DNA of 64,000 nt from Chromobacterium alticapitis. GTDB lineage: Bacteria; Pseudomonadota; Gammaproteobacteria; Burkholderiales; Chromobacteriaceae. The stretch lies in assembly GCF_002924365.1 (NCBI RefSeq), contig NZ_PQWB01000026.1, positions 1 to 64,000 of the forward strand, written 5' to 3'. The position numbers were made by a program, and so were the translations under genes. Positions 53,583-63,682 of this stretch are shown piece after piece. Under the pieces are notes generated by a model, which ran no database searches, was not told where the DNA came from, and was given only the letters and a program-made list of their open reading frames with translations. Each line of letters opens with the position of its first letter. Positions within the stretch are counted from its first letter, which is position 1.

Positions 53583-54770
53583 TCAGGCAAATGCCTGAAT
53601 ACCGGTCTGGGCTCGGCCCAGAATCAGGGCGTGCACATCGTGCGTGCCCTCGTAAGTGTTGACCGCCTCCAAGTTCATCACGTGGCGGATCACATGGAAT
53701 TCGTCGCTGATGCCGTTGCCGCCGTGCATGTCGCGGGCCACTCGGGCGATGTCCAGGGCCTTGCCGCAGTTATTGCGCTTGATCAGCGAGATCATTTCCG
53801 GCGCGGCGCGGCCTTCGTCCATCAGACGGCCCACGCGCAGCGCGGCCTGCAGGCCCAGCGCGATTTCGGTCTGCATATTGGCCAGCTTCAGCTGGATCAG
53901 CTGGTTGGCGGCCAGCGGCCGGCCAAACTGCTGACGGTCCAGCGTGTACTGGCGCGCGGCCTGCCAGCAGAACTCCGCCGCGCCCATCGCGCCCCAGGCG
54001 ATGCCGTAGCGCGCCTTGTTCAGACAGCCGAACGGCCCCTTCAAACCCTTGACGCCAGGCAGCAGCTGCTCTTCCGACACCAGCACGTCGTCCATCACGA
54101 TTTCGCCGGTGATGGAGGCGCGCAAGGAAAACTTGCCGTGGATGGCCGGAGCGGACAGGCCTTGCATGCCTTTTTCCAGGATGAAACCGCGGATTTCGTC
54201 CTCGTCGTCCTTGGCCCAGACCACGAACACGTCGGCGGCCGGGCTGTTGGTGATCCACATCTTGCTGCCGGACAGCAGATAGCCGCCGTCCACCTTGCGG
54301 GCCCGAGTCTTCATGCTGGCCGGGTCAGAGCCGGAATCGGGCTCGGTCAGGCCGAAACAGCCCAGCCACTCGCCGCTGGCGAGCTTGGGCAGATATTTGT
54401 CTTTTTGCGCGTCGGAGCCGTAGGCCCAGATCGGATGCATCACCAGGGACGATTGCACGCTCATCGCCGAGCGGTAGCCGGAATCCACGCGCTCCACTTC
54501 GCGCGCCACCAGGCCGTAAGCGACGTGGGACAGGCCGGCGCAGCCGTAGCCTTCTATGGTGCAGCCGAGAAAGCCCAGCTCGCCCATTTCAGTGATGATT
54601 TCGCGGTCGAAACGCTCTTCGCGATTGGCGGTCAGCACGCGCGGCAGCAGCCGCTCCTGGCAGTACTCTTGCGCGCTTTGCAGCGCCAGCTTCTCTTCGT
54701 CGGTCAACTGCTCCAGCAACAGCAAGGGATCTTCCCAAGCGAATGCGGCGCGCTGCGAGTTTGCTGCCAT
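53583..54770 (-). CDS. gcdH: Glutaryl-CoA dehydrogenase
   Basis: The 395-residue acyl-CoA dehydrogenase contains [13 protein letters not shown] near 137 and W-I-T-N-S near 172. The catalytic glutamate is at about 374 in [28 protein letters not shown] near the N-terminal third is specific to GcdH. It oxidises and decarboxylates glutaryl-CoA to crotonyl-CoA in lysine/tryptophan/glutarate degradation. The ATG at 54770 is preceded by GAGAGG. It is divergent from the IclR gene. Confidence 0.94.
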   Translation of the reverse strand: MAANSQRAAFAWEDPLLLLEQLTDEEKLALQSAQEYCQERLLPRVLTANREERFDREIITEMGELGFLGCTIEGYGCAGLSHVAYGLVAREVERVDSGYRSAMSVQSSLVMHPIWAYGSDAQKDKYLPKLASGEWLGCFGLTEPDSGSDPASMKTRARKVDGGYLLSGSKMWITNSPAADVFVVWAKDDEDEIRGFILEKGMQGLSAPAIHGKFSLRASITGEIVMDDVLVSEEQLLPGVKGLKGPFGCLNKARYGIAWGAMGAAEFCWQAARQYTLDRQQFGRPLAANQLIQLKLANMQTEIALGLQAALRVGRLMDEGRAAPEMISLIKRNNCGKALDIARVARDMHGGNGISDEFHVIRHVMNLEAVNTYEGTHDVHALILGRAQTGIQAFA

Positions 54771-54788
54771 CTGACCTCTCCCACTTAG

Positions 54789-54803
54789 TTCCGCATTGCG
54801 GAA
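54789..54803. promoter_or_regulatory. Palindromic operator between gcdH and the IclR gene
   Basis: TTCCGC-ATT-GCGGAA is a perfect 6-3-6 palindrome in the divergent promoter region, 19 bases upstream of the gcdH ATG. It suits a dimeric IclR regulator. Confidence 0.65.
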
Positions 54804-54902
54804 TTTAATTTCACCATGCAAAATAGACTAAACACTCTGCCGCCTGCTTGTAAAGCGATTTATTCGTCATGCGGCAATTTCTTTGTCTCAATGGGGAGCT
54901 CG

Positions 54903-55661
54903 ATGCAACAAGACCGCCAATTCGTCACCGCCCTGGCGCGCGGGCTGGAAGTGCTGGCGGCGTTCCGCCCCGGCGAAGGCGCGCTGTCCAACCAGGAACT
55001 GGCGCGCCGCACCGGCCTGCCCAAGTCCACGGTATCCCGGCTCAGCTACACATTGACCCGGCTGGGCTATCTGCAGCCGGAGGGCGACGGCGGCCCCTAC
55101 CGGCTGGGCTTGGCGCTGCTGGCGCTGGGCACCACGGCGCTGGCCGGCTACGACGCGCGCGCCGCCGCCGCGCCGCTGATGCGCGAGTTCGCACTGGCCA
55201 ATAACGTGTCGGTCAGCCTGGCGCTGCGCGACGGCAGCGACATGGTCTACCTGGAAAGCTGCCGCAGCCAGGCCCGGGTATCGGTGCAACTGTTCACCGG
55301 CTCCCGCGTGCCGCTGGCTACCACGGCCATAGGCCGCGCTTATTTCGCTGGCCTGCCGCAGGCCGAACGCGACGCCTTGCTGCCGCTGCTGGCCGAGCGC
55401 TACGGCTCGGATTGGCCTGCTCTCAAGGCGCGGCTGGAACAGTCCGGCGCGGACTACGCGGCGCGCGGCTATACCGAATCCTTTGGCGAATACGAACCGG
55501 ACGTGATGGCGGTGGGCGTGCATCTGCCGGCGCTGCTGCCCGGCCAGCCGGCAATGGCGCTGAACGCCAGCGGCCCGGCCTTCGCCTTTAACGAAGCCGC
55601 GATGCGGCAACAAGTGGCGCCGGCGCTGCTGGCGCTGCGCCAACGCCTCGCGCCGCTATAG
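54903..55661 (+). CDS. IclR family transcriptional regulator
   Basis: The 252-residue protein has an N-terminal winged helix (L-S-N-Q-E-L-A-R-R-T-G-L-P-K-S-T-V-S-R at about 35-53). The C-terminal IclR ligand-binding domain includes V-Y-L-E-S-C-R, S-R-V-P-L-A-T-T-A-I-G-R-A and D-V-M-A-V-G-V. It probably senses glutarate or a CoA metabolite and controls gcdH and the CoA-transferase; this follows from the divergent arrangement. ATG 54903 with GGGGAG upstream is chosen over an earlier ATG. Confidence 0.88.
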   Translation: MQQDRQFVTALARGLEVLAAFRPGEGALSNQELARRTGLPKSTVSRLSYTLTRLGYLQPEGDGGPYRLGLALLALGTTALAGYDARAAAAPLMREFALANNVSVSLALRDGSDMVYLESCRSQARVSVQLFTGSRVPLATTAIGRAYFAGLPQAERDALLPLLAERYGSDWPALKARLEQSGADYAARGYTESFGEYEPDVMAVGVHLPALLPGQPAMALNASGPAFAFNEAAMRQQVAPALLALRQRLAPL

Positions 55662-55670
55662 GCTGCAAAA

Positions 55671-55697
55671 ACAAAAAGCCCGCGCGCGGCGGGCCTT
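55671..55697 (-). terminator. Terminator of the CBS-domain gene
   Basis: A perfect short GC-rich stem (GCCCGC with GCGGGC, 5-base loop, extended by A-T pairs) is followed on the minus strand by TTTTTGTTTTT. It lies 21 bases after the CBS gene stop. Confidence 0.8.
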
Positions 55698-55717
55698 GGT
55701 GACTTGCTGCCGCGGGC

Positions 55718-56152
55718 TCAGGCGGACTGGATGTAATGGACTAGGTGATTGATCACCTGTTCCTGCTCTTCTATCGTCGCCCGCACCAGATCGCCGATGG
55801 ACAAGATGCCCAGCACCGTCTGGTCTTCCATCACCGGCAGGTGGCGGATGCGCTTCTCCGTCATCAGCGCCATGCACTGATCCAGCGTCTGTTGCGGCGT
55901 CACGTAGACCACGCGGCTGGTCATGATGTCCCGCACCTTGGTGCCGGCCGAAGTGCGGCCCTGCAGCACGATGCGGCGCGCGTAGTCGCGCTCGGAGAAA
56001 ATGCCGACGATGTCGCCGGACTCCATCACCAGCACCGCGCCGATGTCGCTCTCCGCCATCACCTGCAACGCCTGGAACACAGTGTTGTCCGGGCTGACGT
56101 AGACCAGTGATCGATTGGCCTTGCTGTCCAGCAGTTGTCTTACGGTTTGCAT
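55718..56152 (-). CDS. CBS-domain protein
   Basis: The 144-residue protein consists of two CBS motifs (about 10-60 with V-G-I-F-S-E-R-D-Y, and 75-130 with H-L-P-V-M and L-G-I-L-S-I-G-D-L-V). The pair forms one Bateman module that usually binds adenosyl nucleotides. No catalytic domain is attached, so it is probably a stand-alone sensor; its partner is unknown. GGGAGG precedes the ATG at 56152. It has its own terminator. Confidence 0.85.
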   Translation of the reverse strand: MQTVRQLLDSKANRSLVYVSPDNTVFQALQVMAESDIGAVLVMESGDIVGIFSERDYARRIVLQGRTSAGTKVRDIMTSRVVYVTPQQTLDQCMALMTEKRIRHLPVMEDQTVLGILSIGDLVRATIEEQEQVINHLVHYIQSA

Positions 56153-56258
56153 GCTGCCCTCCCCTTGTGCGTTGGAGCCGTGGCGCGCCGCATGGCGGCA
56201 TGCGCCGTGGCATGCCATCAATATAGATCACCGCGCGGCGGGGCTCCACAGCCGGGAA

Positions 56259-57200
<942 letters not shown>

Positions 57201-57271
57201 TCACTGCATTTGCTGAATTGTTATTTATTAATTTGCGCACGACAGTCCTCTGGAATACAGTCGCCACATTA

Positions 57272-57287
57272 CTGAACAGATATTCAG
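57272..57287. promoter_or_regulatory. Inverted repeat, probable operator of the TetR regulator
   Basis: CTGAA, six bases, TTCAG lies 11 bases before the TetR ATG. Its position over the presumed promoter or start region suits autorepression. Confidence 0.5.
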
Positions 57288-57297
57288 AAAGATCGAA

Positions 57298-57963
57298 ATG
57301 GGAGAGTCCGGCAATAGCCGCTGGCAGCGCAAGAAGGAGGCGCGGCCGAGCGAGATTCTCGATGCCGCGCTGATGCTGTTCGTCGACAAGGGCTATCGCG
57401 CCACCAAGATGGAAGACATCGCCCAGGCCGCCGGCGTGACCAAGGGCACGCCGTACCTGTACTTCCAGAACAAGGAAGAAATCTTCAAGGCTGTGGTGCG
57501 CGAGACCATCGTCGCCCGCATGCAGGCGATGAGCGCGCAATTGGCCCAGTTGCATGACGCCAGCGGCAGCCAGCTGCTGGGCATGGCCTTGGAGAACTGG
57601 TGGATCCATATCGGCGCCACCCGCTCGGCCGGACTGTGCAAGCTGATGGCGGCGGAGGCCACCAACTTTCCGGAACTGGCCCTGTTCTACTACGAGGAAG
57701 TGATACGCCCAGCCCGGCAGCTGCTGGGCCACATCGTGCAGCGCGGCATGGACAGCGGCGAATTCCGCCCGGCCAATATCGAACACGTCATCGACATGCT
57801 GACCGCCCCCATGCTGATGACCATGATACTGAGCCACTCCTTCGGCCAGGTGCCCGGCTGCTGCGAAAGCCTGACCCAAGACCCGCTGGCCTTCCTCAAG
57901 ACCGCGCTGCAACTGACGCTGCAGGGCCTGCAGAACCCTCCCGCCCCGGACACGCAATCATGA
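57298..57963 (+). CDS. TetR family regulator of the RND efflux operon
   Basis: The 221-residue protein has the TetR N-terminal helix-turn-helix: I-L-D-A-A-L-M-L-F-V-D-K-G-Y-R-A-T-K-M-E-D-I-A, then G-V-T-K-G-T-P-Y-L-Y-F-Q-N-K-E. The C-terminal part is the ligand domain. It is first in an operon with the efflux genes and overlaps the adaptor gene by four bases (ATGA). It most likely represses the pump until a toxic compound binds. Confidence 0.9.
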   Translation: MGESGNSRWQRKKEARPSEILDAALMLFVDKGYRATKMEDIAQAAGVTKGTPYLYFQNKEEIFKAVVRETIVARMQAMSAQLAQLHDASGSQLLGMALENWWIHIGATRSAGLCKLMAAEATNFPELALFYYEEVIRPARQLLGHIVQRGMDSGEFRPANIEHVIDMLTAPMLMTMILSHSFGQVPGCCESLTQDPLAFLKTALQLTLQGLQNPPAPDTQS

Positions 57964-59027
57964 AAACCATTCCTACTCTTAGCTTGGCGCTGATCGGCGC
58001 GCTGAGCCTCAGCGCCTGCCAGGACAAAACCGCCGCGCCCGAAGACATCCGTCCGGTGCGCTACGCCGTGGCCGGCGGCAACGCCGAAACCGGCGGCGCC
58101 CGCTATGCCGGCGAAATCCGCGCCCGCAACGAAACCCAGCTCGCCTTCCGCGTGGGCGGCAAGGTGGTGGCCAAGCTGGTAAACAGCGGCGAACACGTGA
58201 AGAAAGGCCAGCCGCTGGCCCGGCTGGACCCCAGCGACTACCAGCTGGATCTGGCGGCCAAACAGGCGCAGCTGGCGGCGGCCCAGTCCGACCTCGCCCA
58301 GCAACAGCTGAACCTGAAGCGCTACCATGAGCTGCTGGCCAAGCAGTTCATCAGCCAGGCCCAGGTGGACGCGCAGCAAAACGGCGTCAACGCCGCCCAG
58401 GCCAAGGCGAACCAAGCGCGCGCCGTGTTGGACGCCAGTCGCAACCAGACCGGCTACGCCACGCTGACGGCCGACGCCGACGGCGTGGTCAGCCAGATGC
58501 AGGCCGAGCCCGGCTTGGTGGTGGCCGCCGGCCAGCCGGTGGCCAGGCTGTCGCAAGACGGCGCGCGCGAAGTGGCCATCCAGGTGCCGGAAAACGCGCT
58601 GGAAGCAGTGCGCGCGGCCAGCAGCCTGCGCGTGACGCTGTGGAAAGGCGGCGCGCCGCTGCCAGGCAAGCTGCGCGAGCTGGCGGCCGACGCCGATCCG
58701 GCCACCCGCACCTACCCCGCCCGCATCGCCCTGCCCGGCGACAGCCATGGCCTGCAGCTGGGCATGACCGCCGACGTGGCCTTGCCAGCCCAGGCCAGCC
58801 GCCAGCTCAGCCTGCCGCTGACCGCCATTCTGGACCTGCAAGGCAAGCACTATGTCTGGGTGGTGGACGACAAAACGCTGCGCGTCAGCCGCAAGGCGGT
58901 TGAGGTGGGCGCCATCGACAGCGACAACGCTGCCATCGCCTCCGGCGTGCGCGCCGGCGACAAGATCGTCACCGCCGGCGTGCATCTGTTGCATGAGCAA
59001 CAGCGCGTGAAACTGCTGGGCCAATGA
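57960..59027 (+). CDS. RND efflux periplasmic adaptor (lipoprotein)
   Basis: This 355-residue membrane-fusion protein has a lipoprotein signal peptide with lipobox L-S-A-C (cysteine at about 20). A biotinyl-lipoyl-like half (F-R-V-G-G-K-V) and an alpha-hairpin (about 95-165, rich in Q/A/L) follow, with a second lipoyl half T-A-D-A-D-G-V-V-S and beta-barrel parts. It bridges the inner-membrane pump and the TolC-like channel. Its start overlaps the tetR stop, and the pump gene follows after ten bases. Confidence 0.92.
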   Translation: MKTIPTLSLALIGALSLSACQDKTAAPEDIRPVRYAVAGGNAETGGARYAGEIRARNETQLAFRVGGKVVAKLVNSGEHVKKGQPLARLDPSDYQLDLAAKQAQLAAAQSDLAQQQLNLKRYHELLAKQFISQAQVDAQQNGVNAAQAKANQARAVLDASRNQTGYATLTADADGVVSQMQAEPGLVVAAGQPVARLSQDGAREVAIQVPENALEAVRAASSLRVTLWKGGAPLPGKLRELAADADPATRTYPARIALPGDSHGLQLGMTADVALPAQASRQLSLPLTAILDLQGKHYVWVVDDKTLRVSRKAVEVGAIDSDNAAIASGVRAGDKIVTAGVHLLHEQQRVKLLGQ

Positions 59028-59037
59028 GGACGAGACC

Positions 59038-62000
59038 ATGAAACAGCTCAATCTGTCCGAATGGGCGCTGCGCCACCAGCCGCTGGTGCGCTATCTGATG
59101 ATCATGCTGATGCTGGCCGGCGCCTGGGCCTACACCCAGCTGGGCCAGAAGGAAGACCCTGAATTCACCTTCAAGGCCATGCTGGTGCAAGCCAACTGGC
59201 CCGGCGCCAGCACGGTGGAGATGGAGCAGCAGGTCACCGACAAGCTGGAGGAAAAGCTGCAGGAAATGGGCGAGATCGACTATGTGCAAAGCTACACCAA
59301 GCCGGGCCAGAGCCTGCTGGTGGTGTCGCTGCGCGAGGACGTGCCGCCCAAAAACGTGCCCCAGCTGTGGTATCAGGTGCGCAAGAAACTGGGCGACATC
59401 GCCTATACCCTGCCCGCCGGCGCGCAAGGGCCGTTCTTCAACGACGAGTTCGGCGACACCTTCGGCAATATCTACGCCTTCAGCGGCGACGGCTTCAGCT
59501 ACGAGGAGCTGCGCCGCTATGTCGAGGCGTCCAAGGAGGAGCTGCTGCGCGTGCCGGACGTGGCCAAGGTGCAGGTGCTGGGCAAACAGGAACAGCAAAT
59601 CCATGTGGACCTGTCCAGCGCCAAGCTGGCCAGCCTGGGCCTGGATAGCCGCGCCATCTGGCAGGCGCTGCAACAGCAAAACGAGATGACGCCTGCCGGC
59701 ACCTATGAAACCGCGACCGATCGCATCTGGGTGCGCCCCACCGGCAAGTACGACTCGGTGGCGGCCGTGGCCGCGACGCCGGTCAGCGCCGGCGGCCGCA
59801 CCTTCAAGCTGGGCGACATCGCCACGGTCTCGCGCGGCTACATCGACCCGCCGACCACCAGCGTGCGCTACAACGGCAAGCCGGTGCTGGCGCTGGCCAT
59901 CAGCATGAAGAGCGGCGGCGACGTCTTGAAGCTGGGCGGCAACCTGGACCTGGCCATCGCCCAGATCAAGGCCAAATTGCCGCTGGGCGTGGAAATCCAC
60001 GCCGTGTCGGACCAGCCCAAGGTGGTGCATGACGCCGTCGGCGAGTTCATGCATTCGCTGGTGGAGGCCGTGGTCATCGTGCTGGCGGTCAGCTTCTTCA
60101 GCCTGGGCATGCGCACCGGCGTGGTGGTGGCGCTTTCCATCCCGCTGGTGCTGGCGATGACCTTCCTCGCCATGTACTTCTTCAATATCGACCTGCAACG
60201 CATCTCGCTGGGTTCGCTGATCATCGCGCTGGGCTTGCTGGTGGACGACGCCATCATCGCGGTGGAAATGATGGCGCTGAAACTGGAGCAGGGCTGGAAC
60301 AAATTCCAGGCCGCCACCTACGCCTACACCAGCACCGCCTTCCCCATGCTGACCGGCACCCTGATCACCGCCGCCACCTTCCTGCCGGTGGGCCTGGCCA
60401 AATCCATGGCCGGCGAATACGTGTTCAGCCTGTTCGCCGTGGTGGGCATCGCGCTGGTGCTGTCCTGGATCGTCGCCGTGGTGTTCACGCCCTATCTAGG
60501 TTATATGCTGCTGCCGGCCCACCCGCCCCACGACGGCCAGCATGATGTCTACCAAAAGCCGTTCTACCAACGCTTCCGCCGTCTGCTCGAATGGTGCCTG
60601 AACTACCGCAAGACCGTCATCGCCGCCACTTTGGGCGTCTTCGTTCTGTCGCTGGTCTTGTTCAAGCTCTTCGTCGCCCAGCAGTTCTTCCCCTCGTCCA
60701 ACCGTCCCGAGCTGATGGTGGACATGTGGCTGCCGCGCGGCGCCAGCTACCACGCCACGCTGGAACAGGTGGAAAAGATGGAGAAGCTGGCCCGCGCCGA
60801 TTCCAATGTGCTCAGCGTCACCAGCTATGTCGGCAGCGGCAGTCCTCGCTTCTATCTGCCGCTGGACCAGCAGCAACAGCACATCAACTATGCCCAGCTG
60901 ATGGTGATGACGCGCGACGAACATGTGCGCGAAGACGTGAAAAAGCGGCTGGAGAAGATTTTCGACAACGACTTCCCGCTGGTGCGTGGCCGCGTCACCC
61001 GGCTGGAGAACGGCCCGCCGGTCGGCTATCCGGTGCAGTTCCGCGTGATGGGGCCGGACCACGACCAGGTTCGCAAGATCGCCGACCAGGTGGAGGCGCT
61101 GGTGCGCAAACAGCCATCCACGCTGCACGTCAACCAGAACTGGGGCGAGCAGGTGAAGGCGCTGCGCATAGACATCGACCAGGACAAGGCCAGCGCGCTG
61201 GGCCTCAACTCGCAGCAGCTGTCGCAGCAATTGCAGATGCTGATCTCCGGCTCCGCCGTCAGCGCCTATCGCGAAGGTGACCAGAGCATCGCCATCGTCG
61301 CCCGCCTGAACCCCGGCGAGCACAAGGATGTAGCCGGCCTCGGCAATCTGATGATACAGACTGGCAGCGGCCGCTACGTGCCGGTTTCGCAGATCGGCCA
61401 TATCCGCTACGAGCCGGAGGAAGGCATCATCTGGCGCCGCAACCGCCTGCCGACGATCACGGTCAGCGCCGACGTGGTGGACGGCGTGCAGGGCGCGGAC
61501 GTGTCCACCCTGCTGCAGCCGCAAATCCAGTCGCTGGACCGCTCGCTGCCGCTGGGCTACCACATCGAGACCGGCGGCGTGCTGGAGTCCAGCGGCAAGT
61601 CGCAGAAAGCGATCGCCGCCGTCGCGCCGCTGATGATTGTTGTAGTTCTGACACTCCTGATGCTGCAGCTTCACAGCTTCCAGCGCACGCTGATGGTGGT
61701 GCTGACCGCGCCGCTCGGCATGATAGGCGTCACCGCGACGCTGATCTTGTTCCGCGCGCCTTTCGGCTTCGTCGCCATGCTGGGCGTGATCGCGCTGTCC
61801 GGCATGATCATGCGCAATTCGGTGATTCTGGTCGACCAGATCGAACATGACATCCGCGAGGGCATAGACCGCTTCGAGGCCATCATCGGTTCCACCGTGC
61901 GCCGTTTTAGGCCCATAATGCTGACGGCATTGGCCGCCATTCTGGCGATGATTCCGCTGACCCGCAGCACCTTCTGGGGGCCGATGGCGGTAGCCATCAT

Positions 62001-62115
62001 GGGCGGCCTGCTGGTGGCCACCGTGTTGACGCTGCTGTTCCTGCCGGCGCTGTACGCCCAGTGGTTCCGCGTGTCCCGGGACGAACAGCGCCCTGCCGCC
62101 GCGCAGCCGGAATAA
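59038..62115 (+). CDS. RND efflux pump, inner-membrane component
   Basis: The 1025-residue protein has the 12-helix RND arrangement with two large periplasmic loops. The proton-relay aspartate pair lies in helix 4 (G-L-L-V-D-D-A-I-I-A-V-E near 405), and the second-half helices begin near 520. The N-terminus (W-A-L-R-H-Q-P-L-V-R-Y) and Q-K-E-D-P-E-F resemble the VexF/AcrB-like HAE1 group. It exports hydrophobic compounds using the proton gradient. GAGGA precedes the ATG by seven bases. Confidence 0.93.
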   Translation: MKQLNLSEWALRHQPLVRYLMIMLMLAGAWAYTQLGQKEDPEFTFKAMLVQANWPGASTVEMEQQVTDKLEEKLQEMGEIDYVQSYTKPGQSLLVVSLREDVPPKNVPQLWYQVRKKLGDIAYTLPAGAQGPFFNDEFGDTFGNIYAFSGDGFSYEELRRYVEASKEELLRVPDVAKVQVLGKQEQQIHVDLSSAKLASLGLDSRAIWQALQQQNEMTPAGTYETATDRIWVRPTGKYDSVAAVAATPVSAGGRTFKLGDIATVSRGYIDPPTTSVRYNGKPVLALAISMKSGGDVLKLGGNLDLAIAQIKAKLPLGVEIHAVSDQPKVVHDAVGEFMHSLVEAVVIVLAVSFFSLGMRTGVVVALSIPLVLAMTFLAMYFFNIDLQRISLGSLIIALGLLVDDAIIAVEMMALKLEQGWNKFQAATYAYTSTAFPMLTGTLITAATFLPVGLAKSMAGEYVFSLFAVVGIALVLSWIVAVVFTPYLGYMLLPAHPPHDGQHDVYQKPFYQRFRRLLEWCLNYRKTVIAATLGVFVLSLVLFKLFVAQQFFPSSNRPELMVDMWLPRGASYHATLEQVEKMEKLARADSNVLSVTSYVGSGSPRFYLPLDQQQQHINYAQLMVMTRDEHVREDVKKRLEKIFDNDFPLVRGRVTRLENGPPVGYPVQFRVMGPDHDQVRKIADQVEALVRKQPSTLHVNQNWGEQVKALRIDIDQDKASALGLNSQQLSQQLQMLISGSAVSAYREGDQSIAIVARLNPGEHKDVAGLGNLMIQTGSGRYVPVSQIGHIRYEPEEGIIWRRNRLPTITVSADVVDGVQGADVSTLLQPQIQSLDRSLPLGYHIETGGVLESSGKSQKAIAAVAPLMIVVVLTLLMLQLHSFQRTLMVVLTAPLGMIGVTATLILFRAPFGFVAMLGVIALSGMIMRNSVILVDQIEHDIREGIDRFEAIIGSTVRRFRPIMLTALAAILAMIPLTRSTFWGPMAVAIMGGLLVATVLTLLFLPALYAQWFRVSRDEQRPAAAQPE

Positions 62116-62137
62116 CGAACAAGAAAATGAGCATTCG

Positions 62138-63481
62138 ATGAAGAACCATTACCTGACCCTGAGCGCCGCCCTGCTGATGCTGGGCGCCTCCCTACCCAGC
62201 CAGGCCTTCGATCTGGTGTCCGCCTGGCAGGCCGCGCGCGACTACAACGCGGACTTCGCCGCCTCCCGCGCCCAGCGTGACGCCGGCCAGGAAAAACTGG
62301 TGCAAGGGCGCTCCCAGCTGCTGCCCCAGATCAATGCCAGCGGCAGCTATACCTATACCAATCCGCTGCAGCCGTCCGCCATCGAGACCACGGCCGGCAA
62401 CTCGGTCGTGAATGTGCCCAATGCGCGCTACGAGAACCATGGCTACAACGTGGGCTTGCAGCAGCCCTTGTTCGACGTCGGCAAATACACCGGCTACAAA
62501 AAGGGCAAGATAGCCACCGAGCTGGCCGACACCACCTTCGACGCGGCCGAGCAGCAGCTGATCCTGGACATCTCCCAAGCCTATTTCGACGTGCTGCGCG
62601 CCCAGGACACCCTGGCCGCCACGCGGGCCAGCAAGAAGACCTATCTGAACCTGCTGCAGCAGGCCAAAACCGCCTTCGAAGTGGGCACCGCCACCATCAC
62701 CGACACCAACGAAGCGCAAGCCGGCTACGACGGCGCGGTGGCGCAGGAGATCAGCGACGCCAACAATCTGGAACTGGCGCAGAACAATCTGAAACGGCTG
62801 ACCGGCCTCGATCCGGCCGGCATCCAGACCGTGCGCGAACAATTGCCGCTGGACCCGCCCAAGCCGGCCGGCCTGGACGCCTGGCAGGACATGGCGCAAC
62901 GCAGCAGCCTGCGCATCAAGAGCGCGGAGCAGAATCTGCAACTGGCCGAGCAAACCGTGAACGAAAAGCGCGGCAACCACCTGCCCACCGTCTCGCTCAA
63001 CGCGGGCTACAGCGATCAGATCAGCAATCAATACGGCAGCTATCCGCACACCCGCGGCAGCAATATCGGCGTAACCGTCAATGTGCCGCTGTTCGCCGGC
63101 GGCGGCATCAACTCGCAGGTGCGCGAAGCGGTAGCGCTGCGCGAAGCCGCCCGCGACCAGCTGGAATCCAGCCGCCGCCAAGTGAAGGAGGACGTGCGCA
63201 AGGCCTTCCTCGGCGTGACCAACGGCGCCGCGCTGGTGCGCGCCCAGCAGCAACTGCTGGTTTCGGCCAAGAGCAAGGTGGAGTCCACCCGCCTGGGCAA
63301 GGAGGTGGGCATCCGCACCAATATCGACCTGCTGCAAGCCGAGCAGGCCTACTACACCGCTCAAACCAGCCTGGCCAACGCCAAGTACAACTACCTGACC
63401 GCGCGCCTGGCGCTGGCCCAGTCCGCCAGCCAGCTGGCGCCTCAGGTGCTGACCGACATCAATCAGCTGATCGTGCGCTAA
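62138..63481 (+). CDS. TolC family outer-membrane channel protein
   Basis: The 447-residue protein has a signal peptide (cleavage probably after S-Q-A, residue 23). The TolC repeats follow: D-L-V-S-A-W-Q-A-A at the start of the mature part, then Q-Q-P-L-F-D-V-G-K and the second-repeat counterpart V-P-L-F-A-G-G-G-I-N-S-Q-V. It forms the trimeric outer-membrane duct for the preceding pump. It is the last gene of the tetR-adaptor-pump-channel operon and is followed by a terminator. Confidence 0.93.
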   Translation: MKNHYLTLSAALLMLGASLPSQAFDLVSAWQAARDYNADFAASRAQRDAGQEKLVQGRSQLLPQINASGSYTYTNPLQPSAIETTAGNSVVNVPNARYENHGYNVGLQQPLFDVGKYTGYKKGKIATELADTTFDAAEQQLILDISQAYFDVLRAQDTLAATRASKKTYLNLLQQAKTAFEVGTATITDTNEAQAGYDGAVAQEISDANNLELAQNNLKRLTGLDPAGIQTVREQLPLDPPKPAGLDAWQDMAQRSSLRIKSAEQNLQLAEQTVNEKRGNHLPTVSLNAGYSDQISNQYGSYPHTRGSNIGVTVNVPLFAGGGINSQVREAVALREAARDQLESSRRQVKEDVRKAFLGVTNGAALVRAQQQLLVSAKSKVESTRLGKEVGIRTNIDLLQAEQAYYTAQTSLANAKYNYLTARLALAQSASQLAPQVLTDINQLIVR

Positions 63482-63517
63482 GCTTGAACCCGGCGCGCCT
63501 CGCGCCGCCGCCCTCCG

Positions 63518-63555
63518 ACGCCTGTGCCGCTTCCGCCACAGGCGTTTAATTTTTT
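63518..63555 (+). terminator. Terminator of the efflux operon
   Basis: A perfect 9-bp stem (63518-63526 with 63537-63545, 10-base loop) is followed by a T-rich tail ending TTTTTT, 37 bases beyond the TolC-like stop. Confidence 0.85.
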
Positions 63556-63682
63556 ATGCCATACGTAGCTTTTTACTAAACACGCTCATAGAATGATCCG
63601 CTGACACCCGCCAGCCACCGACTGGCGATCACCACCAAGCCGCGGCGCCAGGCGCGACCGAAGGCGACCCGAGGAGACTTCC

